NCBI GenBank assembly: GCA_905182895.1
Contig: CAJJDD010000006.1
Span: 1 to 51,837 of the forward strand
Origin: Flavobacteriales bacterium UBA4466
Lineage (GTDB): Bacteria; Bacteroidota; Bacteroidia; Flavobacteriales_D; Sanyastnellaceae
Direction of reading: 5' to 3'
DNA length: 51,837 nt
The translations under genes were made by a program, and so were the position numbers. Numbering within the stretch: position 1 is the first letter of the stretch; each line of letters begins with the position of its first letter. This document shows, piece after piece, positions 37,910 through 46,904 of this stretch. The notes under the pieces were generated by a model, which saw only the letters and a program-made list of their open reading frames with translations, was not told the origin of the DNA and ran no database searches.

Positions 37910-39289
37910 TTATTCGCTGATAGTGAATAGTGCGTTAGGCTCAGTGCCAGCAGCTATGTTCCAAAACACGTCACCAGCTAGAGCTAATTCTCCATCTTGG
38001 AATTGCTTGTAAGAATCTTGTTCTGAATCTAGATTTTCGATATCTACTCCTTTAGCCCAGTTTACGAAAATAGAGTTGTGGTATTGTCCACCTGCATTAT
38101 CTCTAAAAGTTAATGCTCTCCCTTCACCATTCCCTATGTATGTCGCGTTAAAAACAACTGGAGTAGCATATGGAGTAGCAGTTTCAGGCTCCGTTCCGCC
38201 GTCATGCTCTCCACCTCTGTCTCCATCGTCAGAGGCTTGTACTGCACACCAGAACTGTCCGAGTCCTCTAAATCCTTCGTCATAATCGAAAGAATCATCA
38301 CCACAGTATGCAGTTAATATATGCTTCGTTCGCGCTACGCCTCCGAAAAACTCTACACCATCGTCTTCATTGGCTATAACTTCTACATATTCTATAGTAG
38401 TTCCTGACCCAACCCCGCCAAGAGTTAATCCATTTATCTCGTTTCCGGCTCCAATATCAGAGCCACCATGTCTGATAGAAATATAAGCAATAGTACCAGA
38501 ATTATCAGAGTCATCATTTCCTCCATATTCCCCTCTAGGTTCGTTTGTAGGAATACCTTCTATCTGAGTTACACCAGGTGAAGAGTTTAACGTGGCAGCG
38601 CCTAATATGATTATTCCACCCCATTCACCTCTGGTAGAAGTAGAAATGCTCCCGTCTAAAGGATCTCCTTCATAAGTAAAAATAATGGGTTGAGTGACTG
38701 TTCCTATGGCATTAATAGTAGCACCTCTAGCTATTATTAGTGCGGCAGCATCTTCCCCAGATCCTTCTGCTCCTTTGATAATAGTACCTTCCTGGATGTT
38801 TAAAGCACCTTCCACGAAACAAAACCCGTTTAGTATGTAGACATTGTCATTAGTCCATGATTCAGTAGATCCAGATGTTACTACTGTTCCAGTAATTTCT
38901 ATTTCAGTAGTAGAAACAGAGGTAGGATTATATCCATCGTAAAGAGTCCACCCATTTGTCCAATCTGAAGAGCCAAAAGCGCCTTTGTAAGTCACATCAT
39001 CGAACCAATTGTCAGTTGGGGCATTTCCAGCAGAAAGAGCATTAGAAGGCACCAAGTTTGTAGCTGAAACTCCTGGGTCTTCATGACTGTTTCCGTTTTC
39101 CTCGAAAGAAAGAGAGAAATCTGTTTCTTGACTAACAGCTGGATATTCACAGGAGTCATCATCTTCTTCTGCATCAGAATTATAATTTATAGCTGCTGAG
39201 TCTGTACATCCTTCTTCTTTTTTACACGCTGCAAAAGTTACAGTCAGTGCAAGGAATAAAATAAATCCTAAATTTTTGTTCAATTTCAT
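37910..39289 (-). CDS. Beta-helix-like surface lipoprotein
   Basis: A 459-residue protein. I set the start at ATG 39289 (MKLNKNLGFILFLALT), because it opens a lipoprotein signal peptide with lipobox FAAC; the upstream ATG at 39340 would bury it. Just after the Cys is one Cys-rich module, GCTDSAAINYNSDAEEDDDSC, the same type as in the giant surface protein. The rest has repeated short strands (GEWGGIIILGAATLN, GTTIEYVEVIANEDDGVEFFGG, GEGRALTFRDNAGGQYHNSIF), suggesting a right-handed beta-helix. No T9SS sorting domain is seen. It lies downstream of the TonB receptor with a terminator between; proteins of this kind often accompany such receptors, so it may help bind the same ligand (inference). 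Confidence 0.7.
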   Translation of the reverse strand: MKLNKNLGFILFLALTVTFAACKKEEGCTDSAAINYNSDAEEDDDSCEYPAVSQETDFSLSFEENGNSHEDPGVSATNLVPSNALSAGNAPTDNWFDDVTYKGAFGSSDWTNGWTLYDGYNPTSVSTTEIEITGTVVTSGSTESWTNDNVYILNGFCFVEGALNIQEGTIIKGAEGSGEDAAALIIARGATINAIGTVTQPIIFTYEGDPLDGSISTSTRGEWGGIIILGAATLNSSPGVTQIEGIPTNEPRGEYGGNDDSDNSGTIAYISIRHGGSDIGAGNEINGLTLGGVGSGTTIEYVEVIANEDDGVEFFGGVARTKHILTAYCGDDSFDYDEGFRGLGQFWCAVQASDDGDRGGEHDGGTEPETATPYATPVVFNATYIGNGEGRALTFRDNAGGQYHNSIFVNWAKGVDIENLDSEQDSYKQFQDGELALAGDVFWNIAAGTEPNALFTISE

Positions 39290-39412
39290 TTTGTGAGTAA
39301 TTAGTGTTCTTGATTTTCGACAAATATCAGGAATGAACACACGAACGATTTTACGTTAGGGTTATGAATGTATTATTTAAATGTTACCAGTTTAGATAAT
39401 AATTATAGGTTC

Positions 39413-39445
39413 AAAAAAGCCGATTGGGGATTTCCAATCGGCTTT
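39413..39445 (-). terminator. Terminator after the TonB receptor gene
   Basis: A perfect 12-bp stem, AAAGCCGATTGG (39416-39427) with CCAATCGGCTTT (39434-39445), 6-base loop; the A run at 39413-39418 gives the U tract on the minus strand. Confidence 0.87.
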
Positions 39446-39468
39446 AATTTAGAGTGTGTTTTTTTTAC

Positions 39469-42297
39469 TTAGAAAGTAAATGAAATACTTGCAGATATTG
39501 TTCTTCCAGTCCTGAATGATTGGAAGATGTAGTCTTGTCCGTTATAGTTATATGTTCTCCTAGTTTCAGCGTCTAATAAGTTTTGACCCCTAAGAGTAAC
39601 CTTTAGATTCTTTTTAAGTTCCTTTGTAACGCTTAAGTTTAGGTTGTGTCTAGGTTGGTCCATTACATTTGGTGTTCCACCTATTACCACTAAGACTAGT
39701 TTCTCACCACTTACATTGTACCCTAAAGAACCACTCAGTCCATTTTCGGGATTTTTGTATGACAATACCCCATTAATTATATATGGACTCTGGCCAAACA
39801 TTCTTCTCGTGTTACTGTGAAGTGGATTAGTTTCTCTTATTTGACTCAATTCGTCCTTATCTATTGGGGTTTTAGACTCTACTAAGGTTATGTTAGTTCC
39901 TATTTTCCACCATTGGAATTTTTCACCCAAGAAGCCTAACGTTTTTCTAAAGTCAAATTCAACACCGTATAGCGTTGCAATATCTTGATTCTCCCAGGTG
40001 AGCTCTATATTGGCGGCTTCAGGATTTACAACCAATTCTATAGGATTGTGGAAAGTTTTATAAAATGCACTGATAGAGAAAATCTCACCAATGTTTGGGT
40101 AAAACTCATATCTCAAATCATAATTGTCTATTAAAGTCCTTTCTAGTTCGGGGTTACCAAGTTTTATTAGCTGGTTTTCGAAGTCGAAAGAAGCGAAGGC
40201 AGAAATCTCTCTAAAAGAAGGTCTAGCCAAAGTTCTAGTATATGCTAGTCGAAAATTTGTTTTCCTTTTAAATTCTTTAGTGATGTTTAAAGAGGGTAGC
40301 ACATCCACATTATTTAATTGACCTCTGTACTTTGCTTTATCTTCTTCTGATTCCACCTCGTAATACTTGGCGCTTATAGATTCTATTTGAGCGCTTTCTA
40401 CTCTAGCGCCAGTAACTAGTCTCCAAGTATTACCTACCCTGTAATCAGTCATAGCATAACCAGCTAAAACATTCTGAGTAGCCTTGTAAGAATTCTTAGT
40501 GTCAGTTCGATCTTCTACATAAACGAATTCTTCGTTTTCAGTATTCATATTCCCTTCACTGAAGAAATCATTTACATTTCCATCGAAGCCGATACCATTA
40601 GAATAGAACTCCATTAACTTTTCCTCAAAATCTCTATTCTTATAGACGTTAGACACCCCTAGCTGAATGTTAGACTCTTTGTCTTTTACTAGCTTTATGG
40701 GAATAATCACATTAAATTTAGTGTCATAGTTAGATTCATTCATTTTTCTAAAGAACTTACTAGGCACATTAATATCTGCATCATACAAGTCAAACCCAGA
40801 ATTATTTGTAGGGTTTTTCACTAGGTACTCTAGAACCGTTAAGTCGGGAGTGTCTTGGGCAGCGAATGCAGCAGAACCAATCCAGTTGATTCTTAAACCA
40901 GACTCTTCATTTAATAGATGTTCCCCTTTTAATTGAGCAGCATTTAAACTTCTCTCAATATATCTAGTTGAAAATTGTTTGCTTAAAAAATCTTGATCGA
41001 TGTTAGGCACTTCGCCAGTTTGAGATCTAGCAGAACTGATTCCGTTTTGGTTTCTCAATAGTGTTAGTCCTATGGTATTTCCTTTTTTTATACGAAGACT
41101 AATATTCCCTAAAGCCCCCCAAAGAACACTTTGGTCTCCCCTAGAATCTTTATATAAAGATTCCTTGTTGAGTGTTTCATTTTCGTTAGCTAAGCCGGTA
41201 AGTTTATATCTTCCAGTTTGACCATTGGCGTAAAACGTGTTTTTAGTTGAGTAAGTCGTAGCCAAATTGAATCCTACTACTTTCTTGCCCTTAAGCGTTT
41301 TTTGGTTCCCTATTGAAAACCCAAACCTCATATTGGGCAAAGCTGTTTGAGTAGATGGAATCCATGTGTTTGAAAACCCTTTAGTTTGCTGCTCTAATAA
41401 TGCGAGATCTCCGTTAGAGGCACTTTGAATATCGTTATTTGTGATTGATTCAGGAAGCGCTCTGTTTCCGTCATCGAATCCTAAAAAGTCGGTAGAACCT
41501 CTTTCGTACCCTAAGAATGAAGAGTTGAAGGTAGAATTAGTATTGTAGCCTAATGATAATGAAGCGTTGTACTCTAGACTATCAGGAAAATCTTTAGTTT
41601 GAATATCTACTAAACCGCCAGTGAAATTGCCGGGTAAATTCGGAGTGAACGTTTTTCTAATTGTAACATTCTCAACTAAGCTTGAAGGAAAGAGGTCTAA
41701 TTGAACAGAGTTTCTATTTGGGTCTAGCCCGGGAATCTGTCCGCCATTCAATAGCGTAAGACTATATCTGTCAGACAAACCTCTTACGTATATATACTTT
41801 CCGCCTTCTACTGATATTCCTGCAGCTTTTGATGTCATGGTAGCTACATTAGAAGCACCTAGAGCTTTAGCCGTTTCTGATGATACTCCATCGATTACAC
41901 CTCCGTCATTCAGCTTCATTCGGTCTATAGCATTGTCACTTTTGTTACTCATTTTCGCTTCGATTTGAGCCCCACCGTTTATTACCACACCATCTTCAGA
42001 AAGCACGAAATCTAGCTCAATGTTCTCTCCCTCTTTAATTGTAATAGCTTCTGTAATTTCAGTATAGGAGATTACTGAGCAAATTAAAACGTACTTTCCT
42101 GCAGGAAGCTGCAGCGTGAATTCTCCAGAATAGCCAGCGGATGTCCCGAGTTCTGAGTTTTCCACCCAGATATTTGCCATTGGTATTTCTTCACCTGTGG
42201 ACAGGTCAGTAACAATACCAGATACTGTTCCTGTTTGGGCGATTACAGTCGAAATGCTAAATATTAAAGCGAGACAACCTAAAAATAATCTCTGCAT
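39469..42297 (-). CDS. TonB-dependent receptor with carboxypeptidase-regulatory-like domain
   Basis: A 942-residue outer-membrane receptor that takes up a large substrate using energy from TonB. The start is ATG 42297 (MQRLFLGCLALIFSIS), the beginning of the signal peptide; the frame runs upstream only by chance. Residues about 20-105 are a CarboxypepD_reg-like Ig domain (GTVSGIVTDLSTGEEIPMANI). The plug domain follows with YIYVRGLSDRYSLTLLNGG and PNLPGNFTGGLVDI; the barrel ends in the aromatic SASISFTF. It is closer to the single-polypeptide receptors with RGLSDRY than to SusC. Substrate unknown. Intact, ended by a good terminator. Confidence 0.92.
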   Translation of the reverse strand: MQRLFLGCLALIFSISTVIAQTGTVSGIVTDLSTGEEIPMANIWVENSELGTSAGYSGEFTLQLPAGKYVLICSVISYTEITEAITIKEGENIELDFVLSEDGVVINGGAQIEAKMSNKSDNAIDRMKLNDGGVIDGVSSETAKALGASNVATMTSKAAGISVEGGKYIYVRGLSDRYSLTLLNGGQIPGLDPNRNSVQLDLFPSSLVENVTIRKTFTPNLPGNFTGGLVDIQTKDFPDSLEYNASLSLGYNTNSTFNSSFLGYERGSTDFLGFDDGNRALPESITNNDIQSASNGDLALLEQQTKGFSNTWIPSTQTALPNMRFGFSIGNQKTLKGKKVVGFNLATTYSTKNTFYANGQTGRYKLTGLANENETLNKESLYKDSRGDQSVLWGALGNISLRIKKGNTIGLTLLRNQNGISSARSQTGEVPNIDQDFLSKQFSTRYIERSLNAAQLKGEHLLNEESGLRINWIGSAAFAAQDTPDLTVLEYLVKNPTNNSGFDLYDADINVPSKFFRKMNESNYDTKFNVIIPIKLVKDKESNIQLGVSNVYKNRDFEEKLMEFYSNGIGFDGNVNDFFSEGNMNTENEEFVYVEDRTDTKNSYKATQNVLAGYAMTDYRVGNTWRLVTGARVESAQIESISAKYYEVESEEDKAKYRGQLNNVDVLPSLNITKEFKRKTNFRLAYTRTLARPSFREISAFASFDFENQLIKLGNPELERTLIDNYDLRYEFYPNIGEIFSISAFYKTFHNPIELVVNPEAANIELTWENQDIATLYGVEFDFRKTLGFLGEKFQWWKIGTNITLVESKTPIDKDELSQIRETNPLHSNTRRMFGQSPYIINGVLSYKNPENGLSGSLGYNVSGEKLVLVVIGGTPNVMDQPRHNLNLSVTKELKKNLKVTLRGQNLLDAETRRTYNYNGQDYIFQSFRTGRTISASISFTF

Positions 42298-42501
42298 TAT
42301 CTTTGATTTTTTTGCGAAATTAATTATTGACCGCATAGAAAACAGAAAAGCAGAGTTATCCGATAATTAAACTTGTGTTAAGGTAATGTTACGAGAGTTT
42401 TGTGAGGCAGGCTACTTACCGATAATATTGTCTTATGCTATTCACTGGTCAGCGAAATGGAAAGCGGACTATTAAGTTTAGATGAATCCGTTAAGATTCG
42501 G

Positions 42502-42828
42502 TTAATTAATTTCTTTCACTTTATAAATACCACCAGCCATTGATTCTACTTTTTCTTTCATTTCTTCAGCAGAAACTTTAGAAGAGTGGAAATTTACAGT
42601 TACCAAATCTATTGGGTTTTCTGCATTAAAGACCAACTCAGTAGAGTTAACTCCCTTGAGTTTCTCTAGCCCTCTGCATACAGTTCCTCCACACATTTTC
42701 TCACAAGTCATTCCTTGTATAGATATTACCACAGAAGAATTAGCTGCCGCTCTTGAAGACTCGCTAGTGGATTCGTTGCAGCTAGTTATTAAGAAAACAC
42801 TAAAAATTAGGGTAGCGAAAACTTTCAT
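42502..42828 (-). CDS. Heavy-metal-associated (HMA) domain lipoprotein
   Basis: A 108-residue protein starting at ATG 42828 (MKVFATLIFSVFLITSC), where a lipoprotein signal ends in lipobox ITSC. Residues about 36-105 form an HMA-like domain with GMTCEKMCGGTVCRGLEKLKGV. The usual metal site is GMTCxxC; here the cysteines are spaced CxxxC with a further Cys four residues on, so the metal-binding mode may differ. Periplasmic copper or mercury handling is plausible but unproven. It is divergent from the EamA transporter. The longer reading from 42978 overlaps that gene and is rejected. Confidence 0.75.
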   Translation of the reverse strand: MKVFATLIFSVFLITSCNESTSESSRAAANSSVVISIQGMTCEKMCGGTVCRGLEKLKGVNSTELVFNAENPIDLVTVNFHSSKVSAEEMKEKVESMAGGIYKVKEIN

Positions 42829-42910
42829 GATTTTGTGATTTAAAAGAGCAGTAAAATTAGTGATTAGCCTAGTCAAAGAATCGATATTTGCAGAAATTAT
42901 AATAACTGGA

Positions 42911-43831
42911 GTGAGTAAAGAATTGAAAAATGCACTTGTGCTTTCTGTTTTAGCTTTAATATGGGGCAGCTCATTCATATTGATGTCTTTTGTGTTGACT
43001 GATTCTCAGGGAGAGCCTCTTTATTCGCCACTTGCTTTAGGCAGTTTGCGGCTGGTTTTAGCTGGGTTAGTTTTATTGCCAGTAGCCATTAGACACTTTT
43101 CTAAATTAAGAAGTGCACTTTTTTTGCCTATAGCCATCGTTGGAATATTCGGAAATGGAATCCCTGCATTTTTATTTGCCATTTCTCTAAAAGAAATTGA
43201 TACTGGGTTAGCAGGGATACTAAATTCGTTAGTTCCGTTATTTACAGTTATTACTGGAATGCTTCTTTTTGGTCTCAAATTGAATAAGAAAGCACTTGTT
43301 GGGGTTTTTATAGGTTTTGTAGGAGCGGCTGGATTGGTGTTTGTGAAAACTGGAGGCGTCAACACTTCCTCAGTATATCTAGGTTATGCAGGCTTAATCG
43401 TTATAGCTACTATTTGCTATTCTTTAAGCGTGAACACGATTCAAAACAAACTCTCACAAACAGATGCTATAGTAATAGCATCCTTAGGCCTTTTTATCGC
43501 AGCTATTCCAGGTGGGGTTGTGTTGTGTTTTACAGATTTCACGGATGTTTTATTGAATAATAAAGAAGGAGTTAATGGATTAGGCTATTGTTTGGTGTTG
43601 AGTGCTGTAGGTACTGCATTTGCTTTAGTCTTATTTAATAAATTAGTTCAAGATAGTTCTGCTGTTTTTGCCAGCTTGGTCACGTACCTTATTCCAGTTG
43701 TAGCTGTAATGTGGGGTGTTTACTTTGGGGAGGAATATTCGTTAATTCAACTGGCGTTTGGGGGGATAATATTATTAGGGGTCTACTTAGTTAAGCTCAG
43801 CAGGAATCGAAGTATGTCGTCTTCTGCGTAG
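42911..43831 (+). CDS. EamA/DMT-family transporter
   Basis: A polytopic inner-membrane transporter of about 306 residues with about ten hydrophobic segments arranged as two EamA repeats. The family signature near the start is LALIWGSSFILM, and the second repeat ends in LGEE-like YFGEEYSLIQLAFGGIILLGVYLV. Members export metabolites such as amino acids; the substrate is unknown. GTG at 42911 (MSKELKNAL) is preferred over GTG at 42860 because it places the first membrane segment at the usual distance. Confidence 0.85.
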   Translation: MSKELKNALVLSVLALIWGSSFILMSFVLTDSQGEPLYSPLALGSLRLVLAGLVLLPVAIRHFSKLRSALFLPIAIVGIFGNGIPAFLFAISLKEIDTGLAGILNSLVPLFTVITGMLLFGLKLNKKALVGVFIGFVGAAGLVFVKTGGVNTSSVYLGYAGLIVIATICYSLSVNTIQNKLSQTDAIVIASLGLFIAAIPGGVVLCFTDFTDVLLNNKEGVNGLGYCLVLSAVGTAFALVLFNKLVQDSSAVFASLVTYLIPVVAVMWGVYFGEEYSLIQLAFGGIILLGVYLVKLSRNRSMSSSA

Positions 43832-43856
43832 TAATATGATCTTTCGCAAAAGAATG

Positions 43857-43887
43857 TTGGAATAACCAGAATAAAGTTATATTTTTG
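43857..43887 (+). promoter_or_regulatory. Promoter of rplU-rpmA
   Basis: TTGG at 43857-43860 and TATTTTTG at 43880-43887, with a 19-base spacer, fit the Bacteroidota -33/-7 pattern well. The rplU ATG is 24 bases downstream. Confidence 0.6.
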
Positions 43888-43910
43888 CACGCTCAAAAAT
43901 TATTAACAAT

Positions 43911-44503
43911 ATGTTCGCAATAGTAGAAATAGCAGGGCAACAGTTCAAGGTAGAGAAAGACCAGCGAGTTTTTGTTCATCGTTTAGCCACTGAAGAAGGG
44001 AAAAAAGTTGAGTTCAACAACGTTCTTTTAGTTGAAAATGATGGAAAAACAACAGTTGGCGCCCCAGCTATCAGTGGTGCATTTGTTTCCGCCAAGGTTG
44101 AAAGACACCTAAAAGGAGACAAGGTTATCGTTTTCAAGAAGAAAAGAAGAAAAGGATACAAGAAAAAGAATGGTCACAGACAGTATCTTACTGAGTTAAC
44201 TATCGAAAAGATAACGTTAACTGGTGTAAGGCAGCTCCTAAAAAGGCAGTTAAGGCAGAAGATGCTCCTGCAAAGAAGGAGCAGCACCTGTTAAAAAGGC
44301 CCGCAAAAAGCCCGCAAAAAGCCCTGCTAAAAAGGCACCTGCTAAAAAGGCACCTGTTAAAAGCAGTGGTGACGATTCGGAAGAAAAAATAAAAAAAAGT
44401 AGTCCTGAAGTGTGCTGAGCATTTAAACACAGCTAGAATTAATACAGTTACTGATTTAGCAGCATCTAAATTAGAAATTCTAAAAAAGAAGGTCAAGATA
44501 TAA
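43911..44503 (+). CDS. rplU: 50S ribosomal protein L21 with long C-terminal extension (frameshifted)
   Basis: The first 103 residues are a normal L21 ([18 protein letters not shown], with the basic [18 protein letters not shown] loop). After EKIT the sequence goes on in other frames: a linker of PAKKA-type repeats (about 44222-44370), then [24 protein letters not shown], which resembles the helix-hairpin-helix-like tail found on L21 of other Bacteroidota. Indels lie near 44222, 44280 and 44390. The last stop is at 44503 or, with one more shift, 44511. The core binds 23S rRNA; the role of the tail is not known. It precedes rpmA, the usual partner. Confidence 0.88.
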
Positions 44504-44512
44504 TAAAATAAA

Positions 44513-44640
44513 TCCTACTAACTATAGGCATAGAAAGCTGTTTTGGCTTCTGGGCGAAGTAGGATGAGTTAAAAGTCCTCCAAGACAAATTAGAGGGAGG
44601 AAGAAAAATTAATAATACTTACCTGCTCTAAAAGGCAAGT
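44513..44640 (+). promoter_or_regulatory. Structured rplU-rpmA intergenic region
   Basis: Three inverted repeats in 128 bases: TCCTACT/AGTAGGA (44513-44519 with 44558-44564), TCCTCC/GGAGGA (44576-44581 with 44596-44601) and ACTTACCT/AGGCAAGT (44617-44624 with 44633-44640, one mismatch). None is followed by a T tract, so they do not look like terminators. A leader or processing element is possible. Confidence 0.35.
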
Positions 44641-44658
44641 AGATTAATATAAACAACC

Positions 44659-44913
44659 ATGGCTCATAAGAAAGGTGTCGGTAGTTCTAAAAACGGTAGA
44701 GAATCACAAAGTAAAAGACTTGGTGTGAAAATTTTTGGTGGTCAAGCTGCCATAGCCGGGAACATAATAATAAGACAAAGAGGTACAACTCATCATCCAG
44801 GTGATAATGTAGGTATGGGTAAAGACCATACTCTATTCGCATTAACTGATGGCAAAGTTGTATTCAAAAAGAAAAGAGATAACAGATCCTTTGTATCAAT
44901 AGATCCAGCTTAA
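44659..44913 (+). CDS. rpmA: 50S ribosomal protein L27
   Basis: An 84-residue ribosomal protein at the peptidyl-transferase centre. It begins [24 protein letters not shown], followed by [28 protein letters not shown], matching the family over its full length. No cleavable N-terminal extension of the Firmicutes type is present. Transcribed after rplU; ended by a terminator at 44946. Confidence 0.97.
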   Translation: MAHKKGVGSSKNGRESQSKRLGVKIFGGQAAIAGNIIIRQRGTTHHPGDNVGMGKDHTLFALTDGKVVFKKKRDNRSFVSIDPA

Positions 44914-44945
44914 AGGTAGTTCTGTTAAATAATAATACTATTGAA

Positions 44946-44982
44946 TCCCTGAATTGCTTTCTATGCAGCTCAGGGATTTTTT
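44946..44982 (+). terminator. Terminator after rpmA
   Basis: TCCCTGA (44946-44952) pairs with TCAGGGA (44970-44976), followed by six T. The serS ATG is 15 bases downstream. Confidence 0.8.
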
Positions 44983-44997
44983 ATATATAATATTATC

Positions 44998-46269
44998 ATG
45001 CTTCAAATTAATAAACTAAGAGAGAATACAGAAGGCGCTATCGAGCTGCTTAAAGTTAGAAATAAGGATTTCACCTCAGAAATCAATGGTATTCTAGCAG
45101 CAGACGATAAAAGAAAAGCGAGTCAAGCTGAGTTAGATTCTGTTCTAGCGGAGAGTAACAGGCTATCTAAAGAAATTGGGGACTTATTTAAATCTGGAAA
45201 AGCAGCTGAGGCCAGTATTTTAAAGGAAGAGACTGTTCTTTTAAAAGAAAAGAGTCATGCTTTAAAAGAGGAAATGACTAAGGCTGAGGAGGAAATTAAA
45301 AGATTACTCTACATCGTACCTAATATACCTCATGTTGATGTTCCATCTGGAAAAGACGATTCTGATAATAAGAAGATCGATGAGGAAGGTAGTCTGCCCG
45401 ATCTTCATGCTGAGGCTCTTCCGCATTGGGAAATCGCTGATAAATATGGTCTAATTGATTTTGAGTTGGGTGTGAAGATCTCTGGAGCAGGTTTTCCAGT
45501 GTATAGAGGGAAGGGAGCAAAATTGCAACGCGCACTTATAAATTTCTTTTTAGATGAAGCTACAGAGGCTGGGTACGAAGAGATAATCCCTCCGCATTTA
45601 GTAAATGAAGCTAGCGGAATTGCTACGGGTCAGCTGCCTGATAAAGAAGGACAGATGTATCATACAGAAGTAGATAATCTTTATTTGATTCCTACTGGTG
45701 AGGTGCCGATTACTAATATTTTCAGGGATGTAATTATAAAGGAGACTGAATTTTCTCATAAGCTTTGTGGTTATACACCGTGCTTCAGAAGAGAGGCTGG
45801 GTCTTACGGTAAGGATGTAAGAGGGTTAAACAGATTACATCAGTTTGATAAAGTAGAGATAGTAAGAGTAGAGCATCCTGACAATTCTTATGCTGTTCTG
45901 GATGATATGGTAGAGCATGTGAAAAGCCTATTAAGAAAATTAGAGCTTCCGTTTAGGACTTTAAGATTGTGTGGTGGAGATTTAGGGTTTACGGCTGCAT
46001 TGACTTTTGATTTGGAGGTGTATAGCGCTGCGCAAAAAAGATGGCTTGAGGTTAGTTCTATCTCTAATTTTGAGACCTATCAGGCAAATAGGCTTAAATT
46101 AAGATTTAAAAATAAGGTGGGTAAAACTCAGCTAGCGCATACTTTAAACGGAAGTGCTTTGGCGCTGCCAAGAATTCTAGCTGCTTTGTTAGAAAATAAT
46201 CAAGATGAAAAGGGAATTCGAATTCCTGAAGCACTTGTGAAATACACTGGCTTCGATTATATAGATTAG
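44998..46269 (+). CDS. serS: Seryl-tRNA synthetase
   Basis: Class II synthetase charging tRNA-Ser and tRNA-Sec-type acceptors. The 423-residue protein has the N-terminal coiled-coil tRNA-binding arm (about residues 30-105), then TGQLPDKEGQMY, motif 2 (CFRREAGSYGKDVRGLNRLHQF) and motif 3 (TLNGSALALPRILAALLENNQ). The SISNFETYQANRLKLRF segment corresponds to the family's SNCTDYQARR region. Start ATG at 44998. Intact. Confidence 0.96.
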   Translation: MLQINKLRENTEGAIELLKVRNKDFTSEINGILAADDKRKASQAELDSVLAESNRLSKEIGDLFKSGKAAEASILKEETVLLKEKSHALKEEMTKAEEEIKRLLYIVPNIPHVDVPSGKDDSDNKKIDEEGSLPDLHAEALPHWEIADKYGLIDFELGVKISGAGFPVYRGKGAKLQRALINFFLDEATEAGYEEIIPPHLVNEASGIATGQLPDKEGQMYHTEVDNLYLIPTGEVPITNIFRDVIIKETEFSHKLCGYTPCFRREAGSYGKDVRGLNRLHQFDKVEIVRVEHPDNSYAVLDDMVEHVKSLLRKLELPFRTLRLCGGDLGFTAALTFDLEVYSAAQKRWLEVSSISNFETYQANRLKLRFKNKVGKTQLAHTLNGSALALPRILAALLENNQDEKGIRIPEALVKYTGFDYID

Positions 46270-46346
46270 TCTATGTTAGCATAATTTGTGACCTTTTACA
46301 CGCCTATTAGTTTAATTTTAATTCAACACTTTATCCATACATTTAA

Positions 46347-46904
46347 ATGAGATTTTTACTATTTTTTTTATGTTTGACAGTAGGGTTCTTCTCATGTAAC
46401 CAATCGTCAGAATATACCAGTGAGGTTAAAAAGATCAACTCTTTATTAGAGCAAGTGGCGGATGCTAAAAAGGAGTTTGATGAAATTCCTCATAAGGAGA
46501 TTAATAGCCGATTGGAGTCTATAAAAAGCACTATAAAGTTCGTGGAAGAAGCCTCAGGAGGAGAGATAGATAAGAATAACGGATTATTATTAGATTCATA
46601 CAGAGGAGTTAAGTCTGTGGTTAAGCGTTTTGGTAAAAGAACGAGTCAGATGAAAGTAGAGTTTGGTAGAACTAAGTCTCAGCTAGAGAACTTTAAGCAG
46701 GCATTATTGGAAAGCGCAAGTCATGACAAGAACAATTCTCAAATAGATGAGGCATATGTTAAGCTTAACATGAAGAAGGAGGAGGAAGCGGCATCTACTT
46801 TAATTAGCAGCGTAGAAGAACTTAAAGCTAGGGGTATTCGGTTTATAAAACAGAATGATGAGAAATCCGCTGCACTAGCTCCTTACTTGAATAGTTTGAA
46901 ATAA
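46347..46904 (+). CDS. Coiled-coil lipoprotein of unknown function
   Basis: A 185-residue protein with a lipoprotein signal peptide ending in FFSC (Cys at about residue 17). The mature part is almost wholly charged and helical (SEVKKINSLLEQVADAKKEFDE, KSQLENFKQALLES, AASTLISSVEELKA), consistent with a coiled coil in the periplasm. No known family recognised. Its stop is directly followed by the ATG of the TPR gene, so the two are almost certainly translated from one transcript. Confidence 0.65.
   Translation: MRFLLFFLCLTVGFFSCNQSSEYTSEVKKINSLLEQVADAKKEFDEIPHKEINSRLESIKSTIKFVEEASGGEIDKNNGLLLDSYRGVKSVVKRFGKRTSQMKVEFGRTKSQLENFKQALLESASHDKNNSQIDEAYVKLNMKKEEEAASTLISSVEELKARGIRFIKQNDEKSAALAPYLNSLK

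Noticed and set aside
42829..42978. Longer N terminus for the HMA lipoprotein
   Set aside because: It would place 50 residues before a clear lipoprotein signal peptide and overlap the divergent transporter gene.
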